This document shows, piece by piece, positions 34,211-47,034 of a stretch of 64,000 bases of DNA (position 1 is its first letter; every line of letters begins with the position of its first letter). A model generated the notes under the pieces. It saw nothing but the letters and a program-made list of their open reading frames with translations, had not been told where the DNA came from and ran no database searches. The translations under genes were made by a program, and so were the position numbers. The DNA lies in assembly GCF_032854445.1 (NCBI RefSeq), contig NC_088303.1, positions 36,251,265-36,315,264 of the forward strand. The letters run 5' to 3'. Source of the DNA: Liolophura sinensis (lineage: Eukaryota; Mollusca; Polyplacophora; Chitonida; Chitonidae).

Positions 34211-35656
34211 CATGCATACAAGGACACCACCTCCTAATCCAAAACCATAGGACAGACTTAACATATTGGAAAATAAATACTACATACAGTGTACATGTAT
34301 ACAGATTTTAGCCAAATAACTTACGGAAAGAAAATGAATTTAGGCTAGAGTGCGCAGATGTGTCACAAACTGAAAAACTAAACTGAGAAGAAATCAATAT
34401 GGAAAACTAGGATTGCTACTCTACTGAAGACATAAATCTCAGCAACAGTATCAAATTACATTGTATAGATGTCAATTTGTTCAAGAGAAAGAATCCCGCT
34501 CCTACAGGCTGTATGGACTCCCTATATAAATAACAAACCTGGCTAGGTACCCCGTTGAACGATTAAACCCACGTTTTTCCACAATCCTGGAAATACATAG
34601 GCTTTACATCATCATCAAATTACCATCAACTTCCCTGATCTTTATCAGCTTGCACAATAAAGAAGTATAGCGTAGACTGTTCCCCCAGCTGCCTTCCCAA
34701 GACTGGCTACTACACCCGGACTGACTTAAGAGCCAAACATTCCCATATACTGTGCACAATTACAATAATGTAATGTAGAGTAATATTGATTTGGCTGGCC
34801 ACCCTTTTCCACTTCCCTTAATTAACGCTTGCCAAGGCTCTAATCATGTTTGCCATGCTGTACCAAACTCTGGTGCGTCCCATGCATCACCATATCCCAA
34901 AAGAGTGAACCATACTGCCTTTAAATATACGCAATAACAAAGCGGTCCAATCAGCTTGGTCTCTTCACGCTGATATGAGAAGGAAATCAATGTCATGAAT
35001 TTTGAATTACTGTTGTAATGCTGTAAACATAATGTGATAATCACGCATGCATGAATGAATCATTTGTTCTGTCAACGCATGCTGATTGAGTTAGGCAACA
35101 TGTCACATAAGCCAATTACAATACATGCTAATAATGTATTGGCAAATGCATATAGTAAAGTTATTTTTAGCAGCCATGTAATAGGCAGCATTTAGTCATA
35201 ATGGCACTTGGTGACACTACAATGGGAAATAAATGTGAATTAAACGTATCTAAAAATATCCAGTGTGGAGGCGTCTAAGATCAAACACTATGCTTAACTG
35301 CATGGCTCAACATGATTCTGAAAAAAACTTCAAATACATGTATGTTCTAAGCTGCTTTCGTTTCCCCGACTATTAACAGTACATACAGGGCCATAGGAGG
35401 CAAATAAGAAGGGGGGGGGGGGCACTATCCCAACCAATGAGCACAACCTGGAGTAATGGAGCACGCTTTAGGAGAAGAAAGGATCCACCCTCAAGGTTGT
35501 GATTATGAATACTATACATATTCCCCATACACTTAAAGGACTTTCTGCAGAAATATGCGTTATATATAATAAATTAAAAAAATATTTACCCAACTAGTTC
35601 ATGTGGAAAAACTGAACATTTTAAGTTAACTATGCGTTGACCAGAGTAACCAGTAG

Positions 35657-35757
35657 GATTTATTTATTTATTTTTTGATTGGTGTTTTACGCTGTACTCA
35701 AGAATGTTTCACTTATACGACGGCAGCCAACATAATGGTGGATGGAAACCCGGCAAA
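35657..35757 (-). mobile_element. SINE family A, 3' fragment
   Basis: Tail complement, GATTGGTGTTTTACGCTGTA, CACTTATACGACGGCAGCC, then cut inside the GGTGGATGGAAACCCGGC block. Fairly well preserved. Confidence 0.92.
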
Positions 35758-36267
35758 GTGACTGTACATGCCGTACATAGTAAATACACTTACTAGCCTG
35801 GCAGTTTAGGAGAATAGCCTGTTGGCCCGAATAACTTAGGGTTAAATGATGAAACAGGCAGACGCATCATGTCGCCCACCATTTATTATTGAACAGTGCG
35901 ATACTGGGATTGGAATTCATGCAGTGAGTTACAGTGACCCGTATATATACGTCTTTCCTCGCATACCCAAGTTCAACAGGTAACCTTACTGGCCGCAGGT
36001 TTTTGAGGGCCCTCAATACACTCTCATGAAGCAGACTTGACAGATCAGACAGAATCAATGCATAAGAGCTGAAGGACCTAGCAGTGATGTGTACTTACAT
36101 ACACTGAATATTCATGATTCATAAATGTGTCTAACCTGAACATTGGCATGTTGCCAAACCAATGGGTGATTGAGGACATCCGTCTATTCGGACTAAGGAC
36201 CACATGATGCCAAGCGTACAGTGACAAGGGTAAGTATGATATAGCACTTGTTGATTAACCTGGTCCT

Positions 36268-38330
36268 AGTGATACAAAGCTGACCGGTACCTGACTGTGG
36301 TTTTGTCTCAATCAGAAGATCTCACGAGACAAAGCTGACCAGAATGTCACGGAGGTTTGTGGCTTAGAATATATCAACAAGAAGACCTCACAAGATGAAG
36401 CTGACCAGAACGTCACTGAGGTTTGTGGCTCAGAACGTATCAACAAGAAGACCTCACAAGATGAAGCTGACCAGAACGTCACTGAGGTTTGTGGCTCAGA
36501 ACGTATCAACAAGAAGACCTCACAAGATGAAGCTGACCAGAACGTCACTGAGGTTTGTGGCTTAAAATATATTAACCAGAAGACCTCACGAGATTACGAT
36601 GACCAGAACGTCACTGAGGTTTGTGGCTTAAAATATATTAACCAGAAGACCTCATGAGATTACGATGACCAGAACGTCACTGAGGTTTGTGGCTCAGAAT
36701 GTATCAACAAGAAGACCTCACAAGATGAAGCTGACCAGAACGTCACTGAGGTTTGTGGCTCAGAACGTATCAACAAGAAGACCTCACAAGATGAAGCTGA
36801 CCAGAACGTCACTGAGGTTTGTGGCTTAAAATATATTAACCAGAAGACCTCACGAGATTACGATGACCAGAACGTCACTGAGGTTTGTGGCTTAGAATGT
36901 ATCAACAAGAAGACCTCACAAGAGGAAGCTGACCAGAACGTCACTGAGGTTTGTGGCTCAGAATATATCAACAAGAAGACCTCACGAGATTACGATGACC
37001 AGAACGTCACTGAGGTTTGTGGCTCAGAATGTATCAACAAGAAGACCTCACAAGATGAAGCTGACCAGAACGTCACTGAGGTTTGTGGCTTAGAATATAT
37101 TAACCAGAAGACCTCACAAGATGAAGCTGACCAGAACGTCACTGAGGTTTGTGGCTCAGAATGTATCAACAAGAAGACCTCACAAGATGAAGCTGACCAG
37201 AACATCACTGAGGTTTGTGGCTTAAAATGTATCAACAAGAAGACCTCACAAGATGAAGCTGACCAGAACGTCACTGAGGTTTGTGGCTCAGAATGTATCA
37301 ACCAGAAGACCTCACGAGATAAAGCTGACCGGTACCTGACTGTGGTTTTGTCTTAAATACATCAATCAGAAGACCTCACAAGATGAAGCTGACCAGAATG
37401 TCACTGAGGTTTGTGGCTCAGAATATATTAACCAGAAGACCTCATGAGATTACAATGACCAGAACGTCACTGAGGTTTGTGGCTTAGAATGTATCAACAA
37501 GAAGACCTCACAAGATGAAGCTGACCAGGACGTCACTGAGGTTTGTAGCTTAGAATATATTAACCAGAAGACCTCACGAGATTACGATGACCAGAACATC
37601 ACTGAGGTTTGTGGCTCAGAATGTATCAACAAGAAGACCTCACAAGATGAAGCTGGCCAGAACGTCACTGAGGTTTGTGGCTTAGAATTTATTAACCAGA
37701 AGACCTCACAAGATGAAGCTGACCAGAACGTCACTGAGGTTTGTGGCTTAGAATGTATCAACAAGAAGACCTCACAAGATGAAGCTGACCAGGACGTCAC
37801 TGAGGTTTGTAGCTTAGAATATATTAACCAGAAGACCTCACAAGATTACGATGACCAGAACGTCACTGAGGTTTGTGGCTCAGAATGTATCAACAAGAAG
37901 ACCTCACAAGATGAAGCTGACCAGAACGTCACTGAGATTTGTGGCTCAGAACGTATCAACAAGAAGACCTCACAAGATGAAGCTGACCAGAACGTCACTG
38001 AGGTTTGTGGCTCAGAATGTATCAACAAGAAGACCTCACAAGATGAAGCTGACCAGAACATCACTGAGGTTTGTGGCTTAAAATGTATCAACAAGAAGAC
38101 CTCACAAGATGAAGCTGACCAGAACGTCACTGAGGTTTGTGGCTCAGAATGTATCAACCAGAAGACCTCACGAGATAAAGCTGACCGGTACCTGACTGTG
38201 GTTTTGTCTTAAATACATCAACCAGAAGACCTCACAAGACTAAGCTGACCAGAACGTCACTGAGGTTTGTGGCTCAGGACGTCTCAGCCAGACGACCTCA
38301 CAAGATAAAGCTGACCAGAACCAGACTGAC
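36268..38330. repeat. Large tandem array, 66-bp unit, about 31 copies
   Basis: Units carry GAAGACCTCACAAGATGAAG, CTGACCAGAACGTCACTGAG and GTTTGTGGCTCAGAATGTAT. There are two main unit types (ATCAACAAGAAG versus ATTAACCAGAAG with GATTACGATGACC). A distinctive variant unit with GCTGACCGGTACCTGACTGT and GGTTTTGTCT occurs near 36281, 37323 and 38182. The stretches before the last two are near-copies of each other (37000-37370 and 37857-38225), so the array also grew by large block duplication. Since 66 is a multiple of three, antisense frames with a 22-residue repeat stay open. I do not consider them genes. Confidence 0.97.
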
Positions 38331-38946
38331 CTTTACTAGTATGGTTAATGTTTTGAGAATATCTTGTCATGAACAGTCTGAGTAGCTATATCTATAAATC
38401 CACTAGGGTTACCATCAACCAAAGGTTTGTATTCAATTCATCTATCACTTTATCATAACATGGAAAGGTCACAGAAAGTTGAATGAAAGTTAAGCTGTCC
38501 AATCTTGGATCTTTCAAAAAGGACCAAACTGAACTCATAAGCCAACATATTAAATCAAGGGTCACTCTTAGCGTTTCCAGTTCTGATCAGATATGGAGCA
38601 CTGTGATACCTGGTGAATCCTTGGACACTGTACTCGAGAATACTGAAGTATTTTATTTTATATATCGGTCACATTATGGTGAGGCAGAGTGTAGGCAAAC
38701 CCTCTGTAATTTTGAAGATACATGTAACGGTAACAAATAAGCCAAATATGATTTGACTTAAGACTGGTAAACTCTTCTAATTGGGTATGGTGTAAATTGT
38801 CTACATAAAGTTTGACAAATATTGGGCCAGAAGATTGGAGCCAAACCATATGTTTAATAATAGAGATGTTATCATGATACATGGAGACACTGGATAAATG
38901 CTACATACCCTAGCCCCATCTCCACTTCCTAATTAAACGTATAACT

Positions 38947-39203
38947 ATTTATTTATTTATTTGATTGGTGTTTTACGCCGTACTCAAGAATATTTCACTT
39001 ATACGACGGCAGTCAGCATTATGGTGGGTGGAAACCAGGCACAGCCAGGGGGAAACCCATGACTGTCTGCAGGTTGCTGGAAGACCTTCCCACTTACGGC
39101 CGGAGAGGAAGCCAGCATGAGCTGGACTTGAACTCACAGCAACCGCATTGATGAGAGGCTCCTGGGTCATTACGCTGCACTAGCACGCTAACCGACTGAG
39201 CCA
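38947..39203 (-). mobile_element. SINE family A, full length with 11-bp target-site duplication
   Basis: Best reference copy of the family. On the reverse strand it starts GGGGCCTCCATGGCTCAGTC with a Pol III A-box. It has the B-box GTGAGTTCAAGTCCAGCTC, a central part with CAACCTGCAGACAGTC and CCACCCACCATAATGCTG, the 3' segment TTGAGTACGGCGTAAAACAC, and an (AAAT)n tail. It is flanked by AACGTATAACT at 38936-38946 and 39204-39214, proof of insertion by target-primed retrotransposition. It has no coding capacity and would depend on a LINE. Confidence 0.97.
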
Positions 39204-41827
39204 TGGAGGCCCCAACGTATAACTAAGTTGGCAAGAGGATTATTAAATCACAGAATATTAAAGGAGAAAAGCTGGCCATTTTCTAACATAATGTGGCATT
39301 TAAACATTTTGCCTAAAAAGGTGAAGTTGGATGGATTTTACATTTTTGTGCAGAACATTCATAAAATTGGTCATAATGTGTCAATTACCAGTCTTAATGC
39401 ACTCACATAAAAACATACTCTAAGTAGATGAATCTGTTTTTCTGTAAACTTTGAAATCCAATTTAAAGAGAGGCTTCCATTAGAAAACGAATACCATAAT
39501 TATATCCGCAAATGAGGAGTGCTCCAGACAGCTTAAATTTAAGACGCCATTACTACACAGTAATAATGATGATTTATGATTCATGTTTCTAAGGACAACT
39601 TTTGTAAAATGAAGAAGAAGAAACACAGCTTGGGACATTTCAAGTCATTTGATTCCTAATACTTAATAATGTTCTTTAAACATCGGCCAGAAATTATCCA
39701 GGAGAAACGCCAATTTCGCTGAACATAACGAAAAATTAGACATGCAGACACTTCTGCCAGAAGACTCCCTACTGTATCATGAACTCTGTGAAGTAGGTCA
39801 TTTTGTGTTAATCAGTCCACGTTACTCAAAGTCTCCAGTATATTTAATCTGTGCCATTGCAATACATATGTTAATATTTCAGTGAGACATGATCATGCAA
39901 TGGTTAAAACACATTTTCTTGGTTGCATGAAGTTTAACCCATCTTCAGCTAATCAAGTTAGCTTATGGTGTACGAGCAACCTTTCTGGCAGTAAAATGGT
40001 GTGACCAAAACTACCTCTAGTTAAATATGGGACACTATACAGGTATACTTGATTACAGGTATTGCCAGGTACTTGAATATAAATTTTGATGAGAGATAAA
40101 ACTAGTCTTGAACACACCATGGCACAAATTTTATCAAAAGAACCAGAACTTCACTACCACTTAACTAAAAGTGAACAGGTATATGTATTATACAGTGGCA
40201 AACACTGAAAACAATGAATACACTTTTCTTTTGGAAATCTCTACTGATCTGCACACAGGTTATCAGATTCCAAATCCAACTTATTAGCTCTCTTGTCTAT
40301 ACATAAATGAAGCCTATAGACATATATGCCCAGGCTCATGTCTAGAGTCATTTTAGTTCTACAAAACATTTGGCCTAGTACCTGATGCACAGATTTGCAT
40401 AAATATCCATCGTACAATTTCAGTAGCCTCCTCTTATTCCTTAGCAGCCTTCTGTCTCCAGGATCCAAACCCCACCTACCTGCATTAATGTACGATTATG
40501 TAGTCAAATGTACTAAACAATATTGCCTCCCGTGTGTGGAGAGTTCCCATCAAAGCTGCACTTTACCATCTCAACAAACTTCATTTGGAAGCCTACAGCT
40601 GCTGCAATATTTCACTTAACAACTAGCCAAAAAAACTGCCCCCCCCCCCTCCACCCCCCCCCCCCCCATGATGTCAAAACTCACTAATTCAGATTTGCAA
40701 AATAATAAAATGGCCAGATGCTATGTAAATATGATAGTCACATGTTATACAGTTTATAAATTGGATGCAGTCTCCGTATTAATAGTTGGTTTTGTTTTAA
40801 GTAGGCTGCCAAGTGCCTGAGGTGCGAGGCTGCAGATCTCTAGCACTACATTATGAATACTTCAATAAAAGTATAAAATGGCAGGTGGTATGGTTCCACA
40901 TTGAGGGCTATTGGCGTGAAGTCATAAACACGTAGTCATCACTGTCAAACAGTACACACATGACTTGTACCGATGCTAGAATGCGCTGTAATACCTCAGT
41001 ACACAACGCCGTAATAAATCAAAGATGTGGAACTGGTTGTTATGTTATTCCCATGAATGCACCTTTTCACCTTCTTTTCACCTGCTTCATGAAAGGTAGA
41101 GGGTTAAATCAGGACATTACACACAGCTGCATCATCTGGTCTATAGTACTATCCAAACAAAGACAACATGGCTGACTTTTGCAAAACTATCATAGGCTAT
41201 ATTGATTTTAATAACCATGTATATATCTTTCATATCTGTTGCCATGATAGTTACAATCAACTTAGCCTATAAGTTAAATCGCAAACTTTGTTATATCCAC
41301 ATATTTTGATAAATGACAGCTAAAAGCAGGGATGATCACCGCTGCCATGGCTACTCACATCACAGTTTAAGAAAAGTTTCTCACAGATTCCCTGCCATTC
41401 ATGTTCAAGAAAGACAAACTCGTAATCATGCACAAATCATGACAAACCTCATATGATTTAAACCAGGTTGATCTTTAAATCTAGCTGTGTCAAACCACAA
41501 ACTGATTCAGAAATTTATGTAACAAATCTCTGTCTTTCCTTAATGAAATTAGCCAATAATCACTGGGTCTTCCTGCGGGCAAGAATAGCTATCCTACTAT
41601 CTGCCCAGGCTGTACAGAACATGTATGCCACTGGGGAATGCACATGTACATGGTTCCTGATCATAACTACAACACAATCAGCGCTCCATTCACCGAACAG
41701 CAAGAAAGCAGAAAAGATATTTCACTCACTATCAAGGTAACAGTGTGTATTTGTCTTCTTCTCTGGAACACAATATACAATGTAGAAATAATGTTGTCGA
41801 AATGCCTATAGATTTTTGCTGACCTAC

Positions 41828-42010
41828 CTTCAGGCTCCCAACCGGCAGACCGCCATTTTAGTGGTGGGTATGTAGATGGGGGTTTTAAGATTGTAGCCCC
41901 CTGCTGTTCCCACTGGAGCAGCAATGAACCAGCTGTACGGCGCGCCCGGCACCAATTGGCTGGACTATTGATCTTGCGCACTCCACATCGAGCGCAGTCC
42001 CCGACAAACG
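41828..42010 (-). promoter_or_regulatory. Probable promoter and non-coding first exon of the KIAA0513 homologue
   Basis: A locally GC- and CpG-richer block in AT-rich surroundings. On the minus strand it holds CCAATTGG (41952-41959, NF-Y-type), followed about 95 bases downstream by AAAATGGCGG (41850-41859), a YY1-type site in the orientation usually found just inside transcripts. A CTGAAG|GTAGGT donor with its last exon base at 41828 follows. Direction and order fit a transcript start near 41.9 kb running towards 32.8 kb. This is inference; no other gene is visible for it to serve. Confidence 0.5.
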
Positions 42011-42537
42011 CCTACTTCCTCCATAGATCTTCCCCGCAAAATGTTTACCAAAGCACACCGTCACAGCACAAAACGCCTTGGCCGATTCCCCATGCCGATT
42101 TCAACGGCCCCCTAGTCTTGGCGTTGAGGCTACACCAGAACCAAAATTAATCAATACCCAGAATTAAGGTAATTTTTCACCTAAATAAAGCCCATCAACA
42201 GATACTGGTCCTAAACTCCTGGATCCAAGGGGCATTTAGCAGAAGGGAATGGATTTTAATCCAAAAATAGCCACCTTCTTTTCAAAGTGTAGTTAAGCGT
42301 GAGAAGGAAAGTGGGCATTGAGAGCCACTTACGTAGAGACGGGCTACATGTGAATGAACACTCATCAGTGGAGGTTACAAAGCCACCTCTTTCACTTTCC
42401 TGTGTTCTTAGGCTGCATGTATTTCACCAATATCTACTGTAACATCCCATGAACACTCTTTAACCACTTATATGTAGCCACCTTTTGTGCATGTCATAAA
42501 TCTGGTGGAAGTGTACATGCAAACTGAATATCTCAAC

Positions 42538-42619
42538 ACCCACAATAATGCTGGCCGCCGTCGTATAAGCGAAATATTCTTGAGTACGGCGTAAAACAAC
42601 AATCAAATAAATAAATAAA
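42538..42619 (+). mobile_element. SINE family A, 3' fragment
   Basis: Begins at CCCACAATAATGCTGGCCGC, followed by CGTATAAGCGAAATATTC, TTGAGTACGGCGTAAAACA and the AATCAAATAAATAAATAAAT tail. A 5'-truncated copy, well preserved. Confidence 0.93.
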
Positions 42620-42718
42620 TATTGGTGTACTTGAGAAGAATTTGAATAATAGAGTTCAGATCCTAGTTATTTTTTGATACATACGTTAATTAAGAATAAG
42701 TTGATCAGCTTAAGTTAA

Positions 42719-42967
42719 CAGTGTTTTACGCCGTACTTAAGAAAATTTCACTTACACGAGGGCAGCCAGCATTCTGGCGGAAGGAAACCAGGCAGAGCCT
42801 GGGGGAAACCCACGACCATCCGCAGGTTGCTGGAAGACCTTCCCACTTACGGCTGGAGAGGAAGCCAGCATGAGCTGGACTTGAACTCACAGCGACCGCA
42901 TTGGTGAGAGGCTTCTGGGTCGTTACGCTGCGCTAGCGCGCTAACCGACTGAGCCACGGAGGACCCC
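42719..42967 (-). mobile_element. SINE family A, nearly full length
   Basis: Lacks only the (AAAT)n tail. The GTGTTTTACGCCGTACTTAA block, TGCTGGAAGACCTTCCCAC, B-box complement GGACTTGAACTCACAGCGAC and the complete head ending CGCGCTAACCGACTGAGCCA are all intact. Confidence 0.95.
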
Positions 42968-44014
42968 CACACAGTGAATAGAGAGGAGGTACATATATAT
43001 AACAAAGAGTCTGCAAGGCCATATCTAATAAATAATCTTTCACAAAGGCCTGACAGGAATCCGGTATTTGTCTCTGAAGCTTCCGATACTACAATGTGGT
43101 ATGCGAATAAGCAATACTTCAGAAGTCGGAGAGAGAGGGACACATATGTGCTGCGAAGTAAATCTACAAGAACTGCTGCTCTTCTTCTGATTTTGAGGGC
43201 ATCTGTTTCTGCCGCCTCTAACACCATATGTGACAAATCTGCCTTAACATGACAGACCTGTGACAAAGTAGCTTTGCAAATTAGAGCAGCCTGACATGTC
43301 TGATCTAGAGGCTGCATGTCCTAGCAATATTAGCTGTGTGTAGACAGCCTCGAGATGTCGGGAACAAGTATGTGACAAGGCCACCACCTGGCATGTCCAA
43401 TACACTTCCAGTGGTTAATTTCTATTTTCTTTAATTTTTCAACCTTTCCACAAGTTTGCAATGTGTTTATTTGAGCATATTCCGAAGGCAATATTGCATG
43501 TAAACTGAGAAAATTATACTTTTTGCGAAGCCCTGAAACTGGCTAATCCAACCAATGTAATGTTGTCTCCAAAATCAAATTAAAAATGTGGATAAATTGC
43601 ACTGAAAATTGATCATTTATTTGTGGAAAGGTTGAGGAATTAGGCTAAAACAAAATAAATTGCGTAATTTGATTCAATTTCAAATGTCCTCCAGTCTTAC
43701 ATAGTTACAGCTAGGAGGCGCAAATGTACACACGTAACAAAGGACATTTACAGCATACTGTACACATGCAGTCATGAAAAAACAGATGTATGTACAGTAT
43801 TTTCATAGCATGCAAGTTCTGTATATGAGATGATCACTGTACAACACTTTGCATAAATTATTTTCTGAGAAAAAGAGCATCTGTATCATCTGACACATAA
43901 AAAAATAAGGTTTGTGAAAAAATACACATCATGTGACACAAGTTGTGGTCTGTGAGAAAGCACATGCACATAGCCCCAAATTTTACTTGAAACTCACTCT
44001 AACATGTACATATA

Positions 44015-44275
44015 TTTTAATTATTTCTTCATTTGATTGTTGTTTTATACCAGACTCAGGAATATTTCACTTTATACCGGACAGCAGCCAGAAGCATTCT
44101 GGCGAAAAACAGAGAAAGCCCACAACCATCCCTAGACTGTGGACAGACCTTTCCAACTTTCAACCTGAGCATAATCAAACGTTAACTGGGCTTGAACTCA
44201 CAGCAACCACATTGGTGAGAGGCTCCCGAGTCATTATGCTGTGCTAGCAGGCTATCTCTTAGCCATGGAGGCACT
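44015..44275 (-). mobile_element. SINE family A, near full length, diverged
   Basis: Decayed tail complement, TTGTTGTTTTATACCAGACT, a central deletion around the GGAAACCAGGCAGAG block, B-box complement GGGCTTGAACTCACAGCAAC, and a head ending TTAGCCATGGAGGCAC. Confidence 0.88.
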
Positions 44276-45818
44276 GAGATGTACAATCTATTTTATGCAG
44301 ATATCCATTGTCCTGCCCAGCTCTGTTACACCTCTGAGGCTTTCTTCAGGTTGTACTCTTTACTACATTGTAAAGTAACTTTGCTGAAATCCGATACGGT
44401 TAATTATTTACAAGGTAACATTAGCCTCGAAGCAACAACACAGTCTTGTATACTCTGTGTGGTTCCTAAAGGATCATGATCCACAGCAGAGACACAATGC
44501 CCTAATTAGCGAAGCCAAGACCATCCAGTAAATGACCCATTGTGCATGACCCTAGACTGGACAATAGCTCTGGCTGATGGGGAGTGATGATGTGAGCAAA
44601 CAATAAATGGAAGGATTCCTTCTTGGACAGCAATGAGAAGATCAAAGGACAAACCCACAGGATTAATGCCCCGGCAGGTAAATATTCCGAGCAGAATATC
44701 AGACTCATGTACACACGCTGGACAATTAACGTGACTAAACAGTACCAGCATTTATATGTACAGATAGAGGCTCACACTGAGTGTATGTAAACTGAATTCT
44801 TTACAATATCCAGAAAATAAAATATAAACTGTAAACTTCACTTCTGTATCTCTCTTCTTTATGCATCATGCTTTAAATAAACAGCATCAACTGAAATGAA
44901 TTATCAATGCCTGGCCATCCCGAGAGAACACATATTTCGTTAAATTTTATTCATTTATTTGATGCCACATTCAAAATTTTTTTTACATGTATACAAATGT
45001 AGTCTGTTTTTTGGTGAGGAGGAAAGCAGAGTGCCGCTCATATTTGGCAAATTAGTGACAAACTTTTCCCAGTGACGTACAGCTGTGTAAACCATATTGG
45101 TGGAAGACACGTGATCTTCTTTCAATAAACATTACCAAACATACCAAATCATTACATCATACCAAACGAGTATGAGAGTGTGGCCAGAAACTGCATCTGT
45201 TCGACGCAGGACAGCAAATGTGAATCTGCTTACCAGACACAACATCTTTATCATAAAAGAGGTTTGAAATATACAGCAACCATGTCATTCAAGTGGCACG
45301 GACTAACATCATGGGGAAAAAAAAACATGTTAAAATCTATGAGAAATAAGAATGTTCCCCTACATGACTCAAAATGCACATGTCGTATAATTATTAAAGT
45401 TTTATGAAAATCAAAGTGGCGAAGAGGCCAAATGAGCTAAAGAGGAATAGGGTTTTCCCCTGTACTTGGTGTAAATCTTGTAAATGTAAATGGGTTTGTA
45501 AATCTGGCTACAAGTGTTCAAGAGATACGGCGTTTACAGGATAATGAATCTACTACATGAACATCCAGGTCCGCCCTTGAGACAAATATGACACAAGTTT
45601 GCCACAAAACTAATAGAACAAAGGACCTCAAAGAAATTGGAAAAGGTGATTGGAAATGAATATGGTTCTTCCCAGTGCCTAACATGTACAGCTGATGAAA
45701 GTTTGGTAATGCTGGCTAAGCCATCACATTTTCAAAGTTACAGAACAATGGGTGGACAGCGAGTACTTCTTAGTCCAATTCTTATGACAATGCAGGACTA
45801 CATGGCTTACACTGACCT

Positions 45819-46086
45819 TTCGTAACTCAGTTGGTTAGCGCGCTAGTGCAGCATAATGACCTAGTAGCCTCTTACCAATGTGGTCGCTCTGAGTTCAAGT
45901 CCAGCTCATGCTGGCTTCCTCTCCAGCCGTACGTGAGATGGTCTGTCAGCAACCTGCGGATGGTCATGAGTTTCTCCAGAGCTGTGCCCGGTTCCCACCC
46001 ATCACAATGCTGGCCGCCGTCGTATAAGTGATATATTGTTGAGTATGGCGTAAACCACCAATCAAATAAATGAATAAATAAATAAA
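45819..46086 (+). mobile_element. SINE family A, full length with 11-bp target-site duplication
   Basis: Head AACTCAGTTGGTTAGCGCGC (A-box), B-box GAGTTCAAGTCCAGCTC, central block, GTCGTATAAGTGATATATTG, TTGAGTATGGCGTAAACCAC and tail. TACACTGACCT flanks both sides (45808-45818 and 46087-46097). An overlapping 66-residue open frame is spurious. Confidence 0.97.
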
Positions 46087-46225
46087 TACACTGACCTACC
46101 CTCCTGAGAGAGCCTCATGCGTAATAAATAATCTCTTTGAGCACAATGTTGTAGTAATTAAGTTCCATCAGATTGTGCATATTCACAGGGATAGGCTGTA
46201 ATAATTTACATGAGTATATGGCATC

Positions 46226-47034
46226 CAGCTGGTGCTCCTTACAAAAATCTGCTGGTGCCCATTACAAAAAATCAGCTATTGCCCATTACAAATCAGCTGG
46301 TGCCCATTACAAAAAATCAGCTATTGCCCATTACAAATCAGCTGGTGCCCATTACAAAAAATCAGCTATTGCCCATTACAAATCAGCTGGTGCCCATTAC
46401 AAAATATCACATATTGCCCATTACAAATCAGTTGGTGCCCATTACAAAAAATCAGCTATTGCCCATTACAAATCAGCTGGTGCCCATTACAAAAAATCAG
46501 CTATTGCCCATTACAAATCAGCTGGTGCCCATTACAAAAAATCAGCTATTGCCCATTACAAATCAGCTGGTGTCCATTACAAAATATCACCTATTGCCCA
46601 TTACAAATCAGCTGGTGTCCATTACAAAAAATCAGCTATTGCCCACTACAAATCAGCTGGTGTCCATTACAAAAAATCAGCTATTGCCCATTACAAATCA
46701 GCTGGTGCCCATTACAAAATATCACATATTGCCCATTACAAATCAGTTGGTGCCCATTACAAAAAATCAGCTATTGCCCACTACAAATCAGCTGGTGCCC
46801 ATTACAAAATATCACCTATTGCCCATTACAAATCAGCTGGTGCCCATTACAAAAAATCAGCTATTGCCCATTACAAATCAGCTGGTGCCCATTACAAAAA
46901 ATCAGCTATTGCCCATTACAAATCAGCTGGTGCCCATTACAAAAAATCAGCTATTGCCCATTACAAATCAGCTGGTGCCCATTACAAAATATCAGCTATT
47001 GCCCATTACAAATCAGCTGGAGCCCATTACAAAA
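46226..47034. repeat. Tandem array, 45-bp unit, about 18 copies
   Basis: Each unit is two related half-units: AAATCAGCTGGTGCCCATTAC and AAAAAATCAGCTATTGCCC plus ATTAC. Variants (AATATCACATATTGCC, GGTGTCCATT) recur as blocks, showing multi-unit duplication. All three plus frames are open for 273-294 residues because no stop occurs in the unit. That pattern is expected of a stop-free repeat and not of one coding frame, and no upstream gene structure supports it. Confidence 0.96.

Larger units (their letters stand above)
32906..41827 (-). other. Probable 5' UTR intron of the KIAA0513 homologue
   Basis: If the GTAGGT donor at 41822-41827 (complement) pairs with the TTTTGCAG acceptor at 32906, this is an 8.9-kb intron in the 5' UTR. 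It contains the 66-bp array and three SINEs. Stretches 33290-33945, 34215-35655, 35760-36265, 38345-38935 and 39215-41820 show nothing nameable apart from homopolymer runs (G at 35411-35422, C at 40639-40668). Confidence 0.5.

Noticed and set aside
36990-38157. Reverse-strand frames with a 22-residue repeat in the 66-bp array
   Set aside because: The unit length is a multiple of three, so frames stay open by chance. Frames are broken at variant units and no start or splice context was found.
44945-45110. Possible decayed SINE on the reverse strand
   Set aside because: A TTTATTCATTTATTTGATG tail-like start and vague body similarity only, too diverged to call.
45820-45900. tRNA-like sequence with A- and B-boxes
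   Set aside because: It is the head of a SINE with target-site duplications and a tail, not a functional tRNA gene. The same applies to the other SINE heads.
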